Shown: positions 16,004 through 24,522, numbered from the stretch's first letter. The stretch is DNA of 36,674 bases from Bacillota bacterium (GCA_028719885.1 JAQYLT010000040.1:1-36674); one strand, 5' to 3'. A program made the numbers and translations. Notes: generated from the sequence alone by a model not told the origin.

Positions 16004-17224
16004 TTATCCCAGACGATCCTTTACGGGGCAGGCCTCCAGCAGATGAGCATTGGAAGCAGCCACATTCTCGATGGTGTAATCCTCGGCGTACTGCGTGTAC
16101 AGGGCCTCATCAGCATCGGGGTTGAACTCCACGCACAGGTCCAGAACCTGCTCAGCGGTCATGGGGAAGATGTTCAGGAAGGACATGTTCCACATGTTGC
16201 ACATCTCTTCGTAGTTGTGCAGCTCCAGGAAGTGACGGCGCATCTGCACGGAGGTGTCAGCCATGATCTCATGGCCGGTGAGCTTGTTGTACAGCAGGGT
16301 GGTGGCGATCACCAGGGAGGGGAACTGGTCGGTGGCGCAGTAGGCGATCAGGTCATCCTGGAACAGGTCCTGATAGCTCTCGCACAGGTCAGTGACAGCC
16401 AGCTTCACGCCGCGGTCAGCAGCGCCGGTGTTGTACCAGATGGAGGTGACGTCCAGGCCGTTGGAGACAACCAGGCCTTCCAGCTCGGGGTAGGCGCAGA
16501 GGATCTGCTCGATGGCGTTCAGGGACTCGTCACCGCCGGCGGTGGAGTAACGGTAAGAGGTCAGCACTTCCAGCTCGGGGTAATCCTCCAGGGCATCCAT
16601 GATGCCGGAGGAGCGGATCTCGGCCTGGGTGGTGCCGGGCTGAGGAGCGACCCAAGCGATCTTGCGGCAGCCAGCCTCATACAGAGCCTTTACGGAGTTA
16701 TAGGTGGAAACATAGTCGTCGTCGATGACGTTGCCGCAGAACAGGCCGCTTTCATTGGCGGTTTTCAGCATTTCGTCATTCATCTGGTTCAGGGCGCCCA
16801 CGAAAGGAACATTGGCACGGATACAGGCGTCAATGGAAGCGCCGTCCATCATACCGGAGACGATGCCGTCCACACCGGCCTGGCACAGGTTCTCAATGGC
16901 GTCGGAAACGAAGGTGGTGGAGCTCACATCCCACTCCACGAAGATCAGTTCGCAGTGCAGAACATCGCAGGCATAGCGCACGGAGCGCTCGTACATGGAC
17001 CACAGCAGGTCGGCAGAGGACATCCAGGAGAAGCCGATCTTGAAGCTGGGTTTGGTGCTCCAGTCTACGTCAGCGTACTTGCCGTAGTCCAGAACGTAGT
17101 CAGAGGTTTCGCCCATGGGGTAGGCATCCTCGGCCATGGCCGTGGTACCGTAGGCAGCGATGCTAAGGAACATCATGACTGCAAGCATCGCGCAGAGAAT
17201 CTTTTTCAGCGTAGAGTTTGACAT
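16004..17224 (-). CDS. Secreted sugar-binding protein (Peripla_BP_4 type)
   Basis: A 406-residue solute-binding protein of the LacI-like periplasmic binding family. The signal peptide has K-rich, hydrophobic (ILCAMLAVMMFLSIAAYG) and TTAMAEDA regions, fitting signal peptidase I cleavage after AMA. There is no lipobox Cys, unusual for a Gram-positive binding protein, which is normally lipid-anchored. The mature part carries FKIGFSWMSSADLLWSMYE and a conserved AGVDGIVSG motif. It supplies the ATPase at 18282 and the two permeases around it. Ligand unknown; the operon suggests a xylo-oligosaccharide or beta-glycoside. GGAGG lies 6 bases before ATG 17224. Confidence 0.88.
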   Translation of the reverse strand: MSNSTLKKILCAMLAVMMFLSIAAYGTTAMAEDAYPMGETSDYVLDYGKYADVDWSTKPSFKIGFSWMSSADLLWSMYERSVRYACDVLHCELIFVEWDVSSTTFVSDAIENLCQAGVDGIVSGMMDGASIDACIRANVPFVGALNQMNDEMLKTANESGLFCGNVIDDDYVSTYNSVKALYEAGCRKIAWVAPQPGTTQAEIRSSGIMDALEDYPELEVLTSYRYSTAGGDESLNAIEQILCAYPELEGLVVSNGLDVTSIWYNTGAADRGVKLAVTDLCESYQDLFQDDLIAYCATDQFPSLVIATTLLYNKLTGHEIMADTSVQMRRHFLELHNYEEMCNMWNMSFLNIFPMTAEQVLDLCVEFNPDADEALYTQYAEDYTIENVAASNAHLLEACPVKDRLG

Positions 17225-17282
17225 TTTTATTCCTCCATTTCAAATTTTTCTAAAACGCGTCCGCGTCTTTAGATGAGTTTTC

Positions 17283-18266
17283 TCAGCTGACCAGCACGCC
17301 CTTGCTCTTGTCGTAGGTGGAGAACACGATGATCAGGTACAGCACGCCCTTGAAGGTCTCCAGCAGAGCGGGAATCAGGCCCATCAGGGTCAGGCCGTTG
17401 GTCAGGATGGTCACGATCAGTGCGCCGATGATGGCGTTGATCAGCTTGAACCGGGAGCCGCCGGTGAGGGGGTTGCCGCCCAGCACCATGCCGATCATCA
17501 CGTTCAGCATGATACCGGCACCGGCGGAGGCGGTGGTGTAGCCCATGCGGGTCAGGGTGAAGAAGCCGCCGATGCCGCAGCAGGCGCCCAGAATGCAGAA
17601 GCCGATGCAGGTGACCAGCACCACATTGATGCCGCCCTGAATGGCAGTTTCCCGGTTGGCGCCGATGGCCTTCAGCTTGGGTCCCAGCTTGGTCTGGTGG
17701 AACAGATAGTAGGTAATGCCCAGCACGATCACCAGCGCCACTGCACGGACGGAGGCGTCATTCAGCCAGGAGGTAGCCCGGAAATCGATGGTGTACTCCT
17801 TCTGCACCAGGGTGATCAGCACACCCTGCAGGGCGTACATCATGCACATGGTCACAATGAAGACAGGCACCTTCAAATACTGGAAGATCAGGGCAGTGAT
17901 CAGCTCCAGCACCGCGCCGGTGAGCATGGCCACCAGCAGCGCCACGAACCAGGGTGCTCCTGCCCGCAGCGTGACGGCGGCGGAGAAGCAGCACATACCC
18001 AAAATGGCACCCACGGACATGTCCATGGCGCCGGTGGCATAGATGAAGCAGGCGCCCGCCACCACGATGACGCTGGTAAAGCACTGATTCACCAGGTTCT
18101 CCACGTTCTGACCGTCCATGAATTTGCTTCCGCAGGTGATGCAGAAGAAGATGATGATGAACACCAGTCCGCAGTAAGGCAGCAACGAGGTAATCAGCTG
18201 CTTCCTCTTTGCTTTTTTATTCAGGGTATCCTGAATGGAAGTATCAACCGTTGTTTGCTTACTCAT
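17283..18266 (-). CDS. Sugar ABC transporter permease 1 (RbsC-type)
   Basis: A 327-residue BPD_transp_2 family membrane protein. GAMDMSVGAILGMCCFSAAV is the conserved core stretch, and IGANRETAIQGGINV is the typical cytoplasmic loop that contacts the ATPase. It has a long polar N-terminus (about 30 residues) before the first helix. It follows the ATPase gene by 15 bp with GGAGGAG before ATG 18266, and is the partner of the permease at 14956-15933. A short ACGCG/CGCGT hairpin lies between it and the binding-protein gene (17253-17264). Confidence 0.9.
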   Translation of the reverse strand: MSKQTTVDTSIQDTLNKKAKRKQLITSLLPYCGLVFIIIFFCITCGSKFMDGQNVENLVNQCFTSVIVVAGACFIYATGAMDMSVGAILGMCCFSAAVTLRAGAPWFVALLVAMLTGAVLELITALIFQYLKVPVFIVTMCMMYALQGVLITLVQKEYTIDFRATSWLNDASVRAVALVIVLGITYYLFHQTKLGPKLKAIGANRETAIQGGINVVLVTCIGFCILGACCGIGGFFTLTRMGYTTASAGAGIMLNVMIGMVLGGNPLTGGSRFKLINAIIGALIVTILTNGLTLMGLIPALLETFKGVLYLIIVFSTYDKSKGVLVS

Positions 18267-18281
18267 ATTGCACTCCTCCCA

Positions 18282-19787
18282 TCAGATGATGTACTCAATC
18301 AGCTGGGAGTCGGTCACATCGGGAGAACGCATGACCTCCGTGGCAATGTGGCCGTCCTTCATGATGACCATGCGGTCGCTCATTCCAATCAGCTCCACCA
18401 GCTCCTCCGAGATCATAACGATGCCCATTCCCTGCTTCTTCATGTCGTTGATCAGCTTGTACATATCCGCCTTGACGCCGATGTCGATGCCGCGGGTGGG
18501 GCAGTCGAGAATCAGAATGTCACAGCCCGCGCCCATCCATTTGCCAAAGGCCACCTTCTGCTTGTTGCCGCCGGACAGCTCGGTACAGAACTGCTTTGCA
18601 GAGACACATTTGATGCGAAGGCTCTTCACCTGCTCGTTGGCTTCCTTGTCACAGTCCTTCTGGGACAGGTGGAAATTCTTTTGCAGCCGGTCCAGATTGG
18701 GTAGGACGATGTTGTCCTCGATGCTGGACTGGAGCATCAGAGATTCCTTGTCACGGTCCTTGGACACGTAGCCAATACCCTGGCGCACCGCGCTGACAGG
18801 ATCGCCCACGCTCTTGCCGGTTTTGGTGACGATGACCTCTCCGGTGACAGGCTTGTCGATGCCGAACATGATTCTGCCCAGCTCGTGCATGCCGCAGTTT
18901 GCCAGGCCGCCCAGGCCAAGGATCTCACCCTTGTGCAGCTGGAGGCTGAGGTTTTCAATATAGCCGTCGGCAGAGGTAACGTGGCGAACATCCAGCAGCA
19001 CCTCATCGGTGAGGCGGCCGCCCCAGTCGCTGCGGAAATAGTCGCCCTGCAGGTCCCGGCCAACCATCAGCCTACGCATGTTGTCCACGGTCATTTGGTC
19101 GCCGTTCAGGGTATCGATCATCACGCCGTCCCGGAGCACGGTGATGGTGTTGCACACCTCGATCAGCTCATCCAGGTCATGAGAAATGAAGATAACAGCC
19201 TTATCCTCCTCCTGCATTTTCCGGATGATGTTGTAGATGATGTTGCGGCCCTTGGTGGCCAGGGCGGTGGTGGTCTCGTCGATGATCAGCACATCCGGCT
19301 CCAAATACATGGCCCGGGCGATCTCCACGATCTTTCTGTCCTCGAAATTCAGCGCTGCCAGGGGCATATCCGCCTTGATTTCCGGGGCGCCCACCTCCGC
19401 CAGAATGCGGTCGGCCTCGGTTTTCATCTTCTTGACATCCAGGAAGCCATGCTTCTTAAAGCGCTCCAGGTTGCCCACGAACACGTTGGTTGCCACGTCC
19501 ACGGTGGGCAGCGTGCCCGCCTCCTGGACCACCATGGCCACCTTGTGCATCTGTGCCTGCACCATGTTGGCAGGCTTGTAGGGCTGGCCCTTGCAGAACA
19601 TCTCACCCTTGTTCGGCGGCTGTGCACCTGCGAAAATGGAGGTCAGGGTGGATTTGCCGCTGCCGTTCTCACCGATCAGGCCGCAGACCTGACCCCGGCG
19701 GATCTCAAAATCCACGTTGATCAGCGCCCGGGTGGGGCCGAACTCCTTGCAGATGCCTTTGCAGCTTAACAATACTTCTTTTTCCAA
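18282..19787 (-). CDS. Sugar ABC transporter ATPase, two domains (RbsA/MglA-type), asymmetric sites
   Basis: A 501-residue tandem ATPase. Domain 1 has a full Walker A (GENGSGKS, 39-46) and Walker B with catalytic Glu (VLIIDE, 166-171), but its signature is degraded to LNFEDRKIVEIA. Domain 2 has lost Walker A (GLGGLANCGMHE, 291-302), as is usual in RbsA, keeps LSGGNKQ (404-410), and has Cys429 where the catalytic Glu should be (ILILDC). So only one composite site (domain 1 Walker motifs plus domain 2 signature) can hydrolyse ATP. The start is TTG 19787, behind AGGGAG with 7-base spacing; no ATG lies in a better place. Second gene of the operon. Confidence 0.9.
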   Translation of the reverse strand: MEKEVLLSCKGICKEFGPTRALINVDFEIRRGQVCGLIGENGSGKSTLTSIFAGAQPPNKGEMFCKGQPYKPANMVQAQMHKVAMVVQEAGTLPTVDVATNVFVGNLERFKKHGFLDVKKMKTEADRILAEVGAPEIKADMPLAALNFEDRKIVEIARAMYLEPDVLIIDETTTALATKGRNIIYNIIRKMQEEDKAVIFISHDLDELIEVCNTITVLRDGVMIDTLNGDQMTVDNMRRLMVGRDLQGDYFRSDWGGRLTDEVLLDVRHVTSADGYIENLSLQLHKGEILGLGGLANCGMHELGRIMFGIDKPVTGEVIVTKTGKSVGDPVSAVRQGIGYVSKDRDKESLMLQSSIEDNIVLPNLDRLQKNFHLSQKDCDKEANEQVKSLRIKCVSAKQFCTELSGGNKQKVAFGKWMGAGCDILILDCPTRGIDIGVKADMYKLINDMKKQGMGIVMISEELVELIGMSDRMVIMKDGHIATEVMRSPDVTDSQLIEYII

Positions 19788-19820
19788 ATTCTCACTCCCT
19801 CATGAAGAACGGTTTTCTCC

Positions 19821-19842
19821 CTCCCCCGGTTTCCCGGGGGAG
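19821..19842 (-). other. Intercistronic hairpin between GH120 and ABC ATPase genes
   Basis: CTCCCCCGG (19821-19829) pairs with CCGGGGGAG (19834-19842) around TTTC. There is no T-run on the - strand. It may lower read-through from the glycosidase into the transporter or protect the mRNA ends. Confidence 0.5.
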
Positions 19843-19853
19843 CGCTTGCGAAT

Positions 19854-21899
19854 TTACCAAATCTGCTTGGCGCAGCCTTCCGCTGTGGCAAAGGGTCCGG
19901 GGATGGTGGAAACGCCCCGGTGGTCGCCCAGGTAGTCTTCGTTGAAGATGATGTCGGTGCCGTCGGGATTCTCGAACCGCTCCTCCGGCTCGAAAGCATC
20001 GCCCAGAATGTCGCTGTTGATGATGCCGCACTTAAAGTCGCCCAGGAAGTCATAGACGTTGGTATCCAGGGTGTACTTGCCGTCCTTTTCCACCAGCTCC
20101 AGCTTGACCTGGTTTTCGTTGTCCACCAGCTTGTTGGCCTCCCGGTTCCAGGGCCGGGCGCCGCCGAAGTAGGCATTGCCGTCGATCCAAACAGGCAGGT
20201 GCTCGAAGTGGTAATCCATCAGCTCCATCATGGTCATCATGTCGGCCCGCTCGCCCAGCTTGAACTTGGCGATCCACTCCTCATAGGTGGGGTATTCATC
20301 CCACACGGCATTGCCGGCCCAGTCGTTTTCCACAGCCTTGAAGCCCATGGACTCAGAGCCGCCCTCTTTCTCCACATGGGGATACTTCTGAACGAAGATA
20401 TTGTTGTAAACCCGGTTGTCACCATGGAGGATGGTCATGAAGCCCGCCACCTCGGTGCGGTGGGGAATGTGGTAGGGGGTGTAGCGGCGCTGGGTGGCAC
20501 CCTTGGAGGTGACCATATCCGTACCCGCGCCCACGCAGGTGAAAGCACCGGCCAGGATGTTGTGCACCACAGCGACGCCCTGGGTAGCCCAGCGAACGGA
20601 GGCCTTGGACAGCAGCACGTTGTTGTCGATCAGCGTGGGGCCGTGTCCCACTTCCACGAAGATGTCCTGGCACATGTCCATCATTCCGGCATCGGTACCG
20701 GCGGGAACATGATTGTCGTGCATCAGATTCTGGGTAAACCGGGTACCCTGAGCCTGCCAGTCGGTCCAGATGCCCATGGTGCAGTGGTGGATGTGGTTCC
20801 GGCGGAAGATCACATCGATGGCGGCGTGGAACTTGATGCCGCCCATCTCTGCGCCGGTGAGCTGCTGGGAGTTATTGATGTTGTGAATGTGGTTGTCCTC
20901 GATGATGGAGAACGCGCAGCCCATCCGGCCCACAATGCCGGCCTGGCCGCAGTCGTGGATGTGGCAGCGGCGGACGATGTGGGACCCCACCGTCTCCTTG
21001 GTCCAGCCGTCGTACTGGGCGATGCACACGGCGTCCCGCTCCATCTGGGTGGGGCTCTTAACGTGCTTGTAGGTGAAGTAGTTGTCGTTGCCCTTTTCCG
21101 TCTGATGGTAGTTGCCGAAGGAAATGCCGCAGCAGCGGGAGTTGGAGATGTCGCAGTCCTCAATGATCCAGCCCTTCGACCAGTGGGCGCCGATCATGCC
21201 GTCCTGGAATGCCGCGGGAGGGGCCCAGTTGGTAGCTGCCTTGTCCACCACGAAGCCGCTGAGGGTGATGTAGCCCACGCCCTTCTTATCGGGCATGAAG
21301 CAGTTGTTGCGGACGTTGATTTCCACGCACTCTTCATTGGGATTCTTGCCCTGGAAGTTGGCGTAGATGGTGGTTTCCTTCTCGCCCACCTGGGCAAACC
21401 ACTTGTAGATGGACAGCTCCGGCTGCCAGGATTTTTTGAACACCTCGCCCTTGACGCATTCTTCCAAAGTAAAGGTCTCGTAGAACATCTGGTCGTTCAT
21501 GTACACCGCGCCCCGGTGCATGTCCAGGATCTTCCCGGTGGCAGGGTCCTTGGGATAGAAGTACCAGTCGCCGATGACGGGCTCCTTGAAAGGATTGAAG
21601 CCATTGAACACGCCGTTATCCACCTTGGCCATCCAGGTGGTTCCCTCATAGGGCACCCAGCCGGTGAGCAGCTCGGCGCCGGTGATCCGGGCCCCCAGGG
21701 GCACCTCACTGCGGTATTCGATTCGGGCATCCTCCCGTCCGGCGTGGATGGGGTTGACATACTCCCGGTAAACGCCGGGGGCGACGGAAACCACATCGCC
21801 GGGCATGGCGATTTTCGCTGCATCATTGATGTGCTTGAAAGGCATTTGCTTGGTGCCGTTTCCCTGGCGGGAAGCTGCTGCGTTGACATAGTAAATCAT
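19854..21899 (-). CDS. GH120-type beta-xylosidase (parallel beta-helix)
   Basis: A 681-residue right-handed beta-helix protein that matches what I recall of Thermoanaerobacterium XylC, the GH120 founding member: shared ETTIYANFQG-NPNEE, HWSKGWIIED and GTR regions. By that alignment Asp380 (WTDWQAQGTR) is the nucleophile and Glu416 (DIFVEVGHGP) the acid/base; both are present. About 12 extra residues lie between them. It removes xylose from short xylo-oligosaccharides or aryl-xylosides. There is no signal peptide, so hydrolysis occurs after import. The start is ATG 21899, with AAGGAG 8 bases upstream; the 34-residue upstream extension would cross the ribosome binding site and leader. First gene of the operon. 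Confidence 0.87.
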   Translation of the reverse strand: MIYYVNAAASRQGNGTKQMPFKHINDAAKIAMPGDVVSVAPGVYREYVNPIHAGREDARIEYRSEVPLGARITGAELLTGWVPYEGTTWMAKVDNGVFNGFNPFKEPVIGDWYFYPKDPATGKILDMHRGAVYMNDQMFYETFTLEECVKGEVFKKSWQPELSIYKWFAQVGEKETTIYANFQGKNPNEECVEINVRNNCFMPDKKGVGYITLSGFVVDKAATNWAPPAAFQDGMIGAHWSKGWIIEDCDISNSRCCGISFGNYHQTEKGNDNYFTYKHVKSPTQMERDAVCIAQYDGWTKETVGSHIVRRCHIHDCGQAGIVGRMGCAFSIIEDNHIHNINNSQQLTGAEMGGIKFHAAIDVIFRRNHIHHCTMGIWTDWQAQGTRFTQNLMHDNHVPAGTDAGMMDMCQDIFVEVGHGPTLIDNNVLLSKASVRWATQGVAVVHNILAGAFTCVGAGTDMVTSKGATQRRYTPYHIPHRTEVAGFMTILHGDNRVYNNIFVQKYPHVEKEGGSESMGFKAVENDWAGNAVWDEYPTYEEWIAKFKLGERADMMTMMELMDYHFEHLPVWIDGNAYFGGARPWNREANKLVDNENQVKLELVEKDGKYTLDTNVYDFLGDFKCGIINSDILGDAFEPEERFENPDGTDIIFNEDYLGDHRGVSTIPGPFATAEGCAKQIW

Positions 21900-21992
21900 A
21901 CATCTTTCTCCTTCACCGGAATTTGCTGCATCCAGGCGGCCTCTCACCGCTCGGATACGTTCACGCAATACCGCAGAAGCCATTTGACCCAG

Positions 21993-22004
21993 GCAATACA
22001 TTGC
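21993..22004. promoter_or_regulatory. Inverted repeat, candidate operator of the glycoside operon
   Basis: GCAAT-AC-ATTGC, a 12-bp inverted repeat starting about 12 bases downstream of the predicted start of transcription. The place suits repression by one of the two LacI-family regulators encoded 0.3-2.5 kb away. No second copy of the exact motif was found in the LacI intergenic region. Confidence 0.4.
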
Positions 22005-22022
22005 GTGTACGTGTATAACCGA

Positions 22023-22051
22023 AATATATCACCGTACTTTTAGAACGTCAA
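22023..22051 (-). promoter_or_regulatory. Promoter of the GH120-ABC-MATE-GH3 operon
   Basis: On the - strand: TTGACG (22051-22046), 17-bp spacer, TATATT (22028-22023). Start predicted near 22016, leader about 117 nt. No riboswitch or T-box features were recognised in the leader. Two other symmetrical motifs lie upstream: CGTTAACG (22167-22174) and TGTAA-CA-TTACA (22192-22203). Confidence 0.65.
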
Positions 22052-22210
22052 CCATTTTCTGCCGATAAACCAAAACTTTGTCAGTTATATATGGTTTTAT
22101 TCTGTCAAAAATATGCAGGTTGCACAACGAACGGTACCTGTTTTGGGCGGTTCCGGTTTTAGGATGCGTTAACGTGCACACATCAGAATCATGTAACATT
22201 ACACGCAGAA

Positions 22211-22254
22211 CATAAAAAGGAGCCTGGCATCCCAAAGTGCTGGGATGCCAGGCT
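22211..22254 (-). terminator. Terminator of LacI regulator 1
   Basis: A perfect 14-bp stem, AGCCTGGCATCCCA (22221-22234) with TGGGATGCCAGGCT (22241-22254). On the - strand it is followed by CCTTTTTATG and lies 22 bp after the regulator stop. Confidence 0.9.
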
Positions 22255-22275
22255 GAAAGGGTTGGATGGGGAAGG

Positions 22276-23301
22276 CTACAGATTCTCCCGGATAATGATT
22301 TTATTTTCCGTGTAAATTTTCTTCTCTCTGGGGACTGCGCCAAAGGCCAGATAGTCAAACAGCATCAGCACTGCCTTCCTGCCCTGGCGAACCGGCTCCT
22401 GGCCGATGGTAGCGGAGATAACTCCCTTTTGCAGCATCTCCCGGATGCCCGGGGTTTTATCGTAGCAGACCACCTTGGGCAGCTTCGGAAGCTTCAGCCG
22501 TTCCAGTGCCCGGCAGGCACCGTAGGAGCTGCTGGTGGACAAAAACAGAGTGTTCACCTCCGGGTGCAGCAGCATCTGCTCTTTTACAATGTCGAAACAG
22601 TCAAATTCGTCGTCATTGCTGCATTCCACAAAGGAAAGGCTCCAGGGCCTGCCCTGCTCTTCCAGCCCGGCCGTCAGTCCTGTGAGGCGGCGGTTGTGGT
22701 AGAACCGGCTGCGAAAGCCCAGAATCACTCCCAGGTGGATCTCCTGCCGCTGAATCAGGTGGATCAGCCCCGCCGCTGTCTGTCCGGCACGGTAGGCGTT
22801 GCTGCCCACAAAGCCCAGCTGGCCGCATTCCGGGATTTCCGATCCCACGGTCATCACGGGGATGCCGGACTGGGTGATTTCCCGAATCCGCTCCACCACC
22901 GCCGGGGCACTGGTGGCGAACACCGCGATGCCGGCAGCCCCGTCCGCCACCGCTTCATTCAGCCGGGTCAAAATCTCCTGTTCGCTCCAATTCTCCAGAT
23001 AACGGAATTTCAGGATGACGTCGCTGGCCTGAAGCTCCTCCACAGCGGACAGGGCTCCCTGCCGAATGTCCAGGTAATAATGGGCCTTCCCCGGATTAAA
23101 CAGAATAAACTCAATCAAAAAGTTCCGCTTTCCCGATGACAGTGCACGGGCCGCCTTATTGGGAGAGTATTCCAGCTGAGCCGCCGCCCGCAGGATGCGC
23201 TCCGTGGTCTCCGGGCCCACACCCCCCCGGCCGTTGAGCACCCGATCCACCGTGCCCCTGGACACACCGGCCAGGCGTGCAATTTCCATCATGGTTGCCA
23301 T
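22276..23301 (-). CDS. LacI-family transcriptional regulator 1
   Basis: A 341-residue repressor. An N-terminal LacI HTH (MEIARLAGVSRGTVDRVLNGRGGV region) is joined to a Peripla_BP-like sugar-sensing domain. The GTVDRVL recognition helix is shared with the divergent regulator 2. ATG 23301 is chosen over GTG 23310 because GGGTG sits 6 bases upstream. It lies just upstream of the glycoside operon on the same strand, separated by a terminator, and probably controls that operon and its own divergent region. The effector is likely a sugar or glycoside; unproven. Confidence 0.88.
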   Translation of the reverse strand: MATMMEIARLAGVSRGTVDRVLNGRGGVGPETTERILRAAAQLEYSPNKAARALSSGKRNFLIEFILFNPGKAHYYLDIRQGALSAVEELQASDVILKFRYLENWSEQEILTRLNEAVADGAAGIAVFATSAPAVVERIREITQSGIPVMTVGSEIPECGQLGFVGSNAYRAGQTAAGLIHLIQRQEIHLGVILGFRSRFYHNRRLTGLTAGLEEQGRPWSLSFVECSNDDEFDCFDIVKEQMLLHPEVNTLFLSTSSSYGACRALERLKLPKLPKVVCYDKTPGIREMLQKGVISATIGQEPVRQGRKAVLMLFDYLAFGAVPREKKIYTENKIIIRENL

Positions 23302-23351
23302 GGTTTTCACCCTCTGCCCCGGCCCCGCGAAGGCCGATTCTTTCTGTTTCC

Positions 23352-23379
23352 ATTATATCCAATCCAAAGTTTTTGTCAA
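23352..23379 (-). promoter_or_regulatory. Promoter of LacI regulator 1
   Basis: On the - strand: TTGACA (23379-23374), 16-bp spacer, TATAAT (23357-23352). The perfect palindrome TTCCGGAA (23383-23390) lies between this promoter and the divergent one at 23408, so one bound dimer could affect both. Confidence 0.75.
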
Positions 23380-23407
23380 CGATTCCGGAAAGCCCCTGAA
23401 TTATTTC

Positions 23408-23436
23408 TTGACGGCCAAAAGTAATGTTGCTATACT
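23408..23436 (+). promoter_or_regulatory. Promoter of LacI regulator 2 and rhodanese gene
   Basis: TTGACG (23408-23413), 17-bp spacer, TATACT (23431-23436); transcription starts near 23443, 28 nt before ATG 23471. Confidence 0.75.
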
Positions 23437-23470
23437 TTTGAATGAAATGCAGAGGAAGCAGGTGATTTAT

Positions 23471-24511
23471 ATGGCAACGGTAAAGGAAATTGCGGAGAAA
23501 TGCGGTGTGTCCATCGGCACGGTGGACCGGGTGCTCCATAATCGGGGGCGGGTCAATCCCGCAACCCGGCAGCGGGTTCTGGAAACTGCAGAGCAGCTTC
23601 AATACGTCCCCAACCGGGCAGCCCAGAGTCTGGCCGTGCGGAAGAAAAAGCTCCACCTGGGCTTTATCGCCCACCGGCACGAGGCCCATCCCTTTTTCGA
23701 CGATGTCAACACAGCTGCCATGAAGAAAGCCGAGGAGCTGAAGGAATTCGGCGTTACCGTATCCATTCTGTACCACGATGTCACTCTTTTGGACGATGGT
23801 TCTTTCAAAGTAAACCTTTGTGTCCCGGAGGGGTTGAATTTGGATTCCCTGGATGGCCTTGCAACCCCGGGCTCCACCTCCGCTCTGATACGGGAGGACG
23901 GCACCCGGCGGGACATTCCTGTGGTCTACTACAACATCCCCTCCAAAAAGGATGACGGAATTCTCACCGTTTGCTCCGACTATTACAAATCCGGCACTAT
24001 CGCCGCAGGGCTTTGCGCCCTCACCGGAGGGGAGCATCCCAAAATCGCCATCATCTCCGAGGGAATGGACACCAGCCAGGTGGAAAGCTACTCCCAGCGG
24101 GTAGAAGGCTTTCGCCATCGCATTGAGGAGGGGTATCCTTATTGCGAAATTGCTGCCCCTCTGTTCATTCACAACGAACCTGATTATGATGAAAGGCTGC
24201 TGCGGGATTTCTTCCGGGACAACCCAGGAATCACCGCGGTGTACCTGGTGAATCCCGGTAACTACGATGTCTGCCGCATCATCCGGGGGCTGGACCCGGA
24301 AAAGAAAGTCAGCATCATCACCAACGACCTGGTGCCCGTGCAGGAGGAGATGCTGCGAAACGGCATCATTTCCGCCACCATCACCCAGGAGCCGGAAAAG
24401 CAGGGCGCCATGCCTCTGGATGCCCTGTTCCGCTATCTTGCCTTTGGAGAGCTGCCGGAAAACAAAATCTACCACACCCAGCTGGATATCCGAATCGCCA
24501 GCAATCTGTAA
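23471..24511 (+). CDS. LacI-family transcriptional regulator 2
   Basis: A 346-residue regulator: LacI HTH (VKEIAEKCGVSIGTVDRVLHNRGRV) plus a sugar-binding Peripla_BP_4-like domain. It is a distant paralogue of the divergently transcribed regulator 1; the two promoters are 28 bp apart between their -35 boxes. The start is ATG 23471, behind CAGGTGA; the longer frame from 23195 lies inside the other regulator and is not coding. A pair of related LacI proteins flanking one promoter region suggests cross-regulation or response to two ligands. It is followed 11 bp later by the rhodanese-like gene. Confidence 0.88.
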   Translation: MATVKEIAEKCGVSIGTVDRVLHNRGRVNPATRQRVLETAEQLQYVPNRAAQSLAVRKKKLHLGFIAHRHEAHPFFDDVNTAAMKKAEELKEFGVTVSILYHDVTLLDDGSFKVNLCVPEGLNLDSLDGLATPGSTSALIREDGTRRDIPVVYYNIPSKKDDGILTVCSDYYKSGTIAAGLCALTGGEHPKIAIISEGMDTSQVESYSQRVEGFRHRIEEGYPYCEIAAPLFIHNEPDYDERLLRDFFRDNPGITAVYLVNPGNYDVCRIIRGLDPEKKVSIITNDLVPVQEEMLRNGIISATITQEPEKQGAMPLDALFRYLAFGELPENKIYHTQLDIRIASNL

Positions 24512-24522
24512 AGGGACATCTG

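Noticed and set aside
21900..22022. Riboswitch or T-box in the leader of the glycoside operon
   Set aside because: The leader of about 117 nt shows no recognised aptamer or T-box signs. Only the short inverted repeat near the start site stands out.
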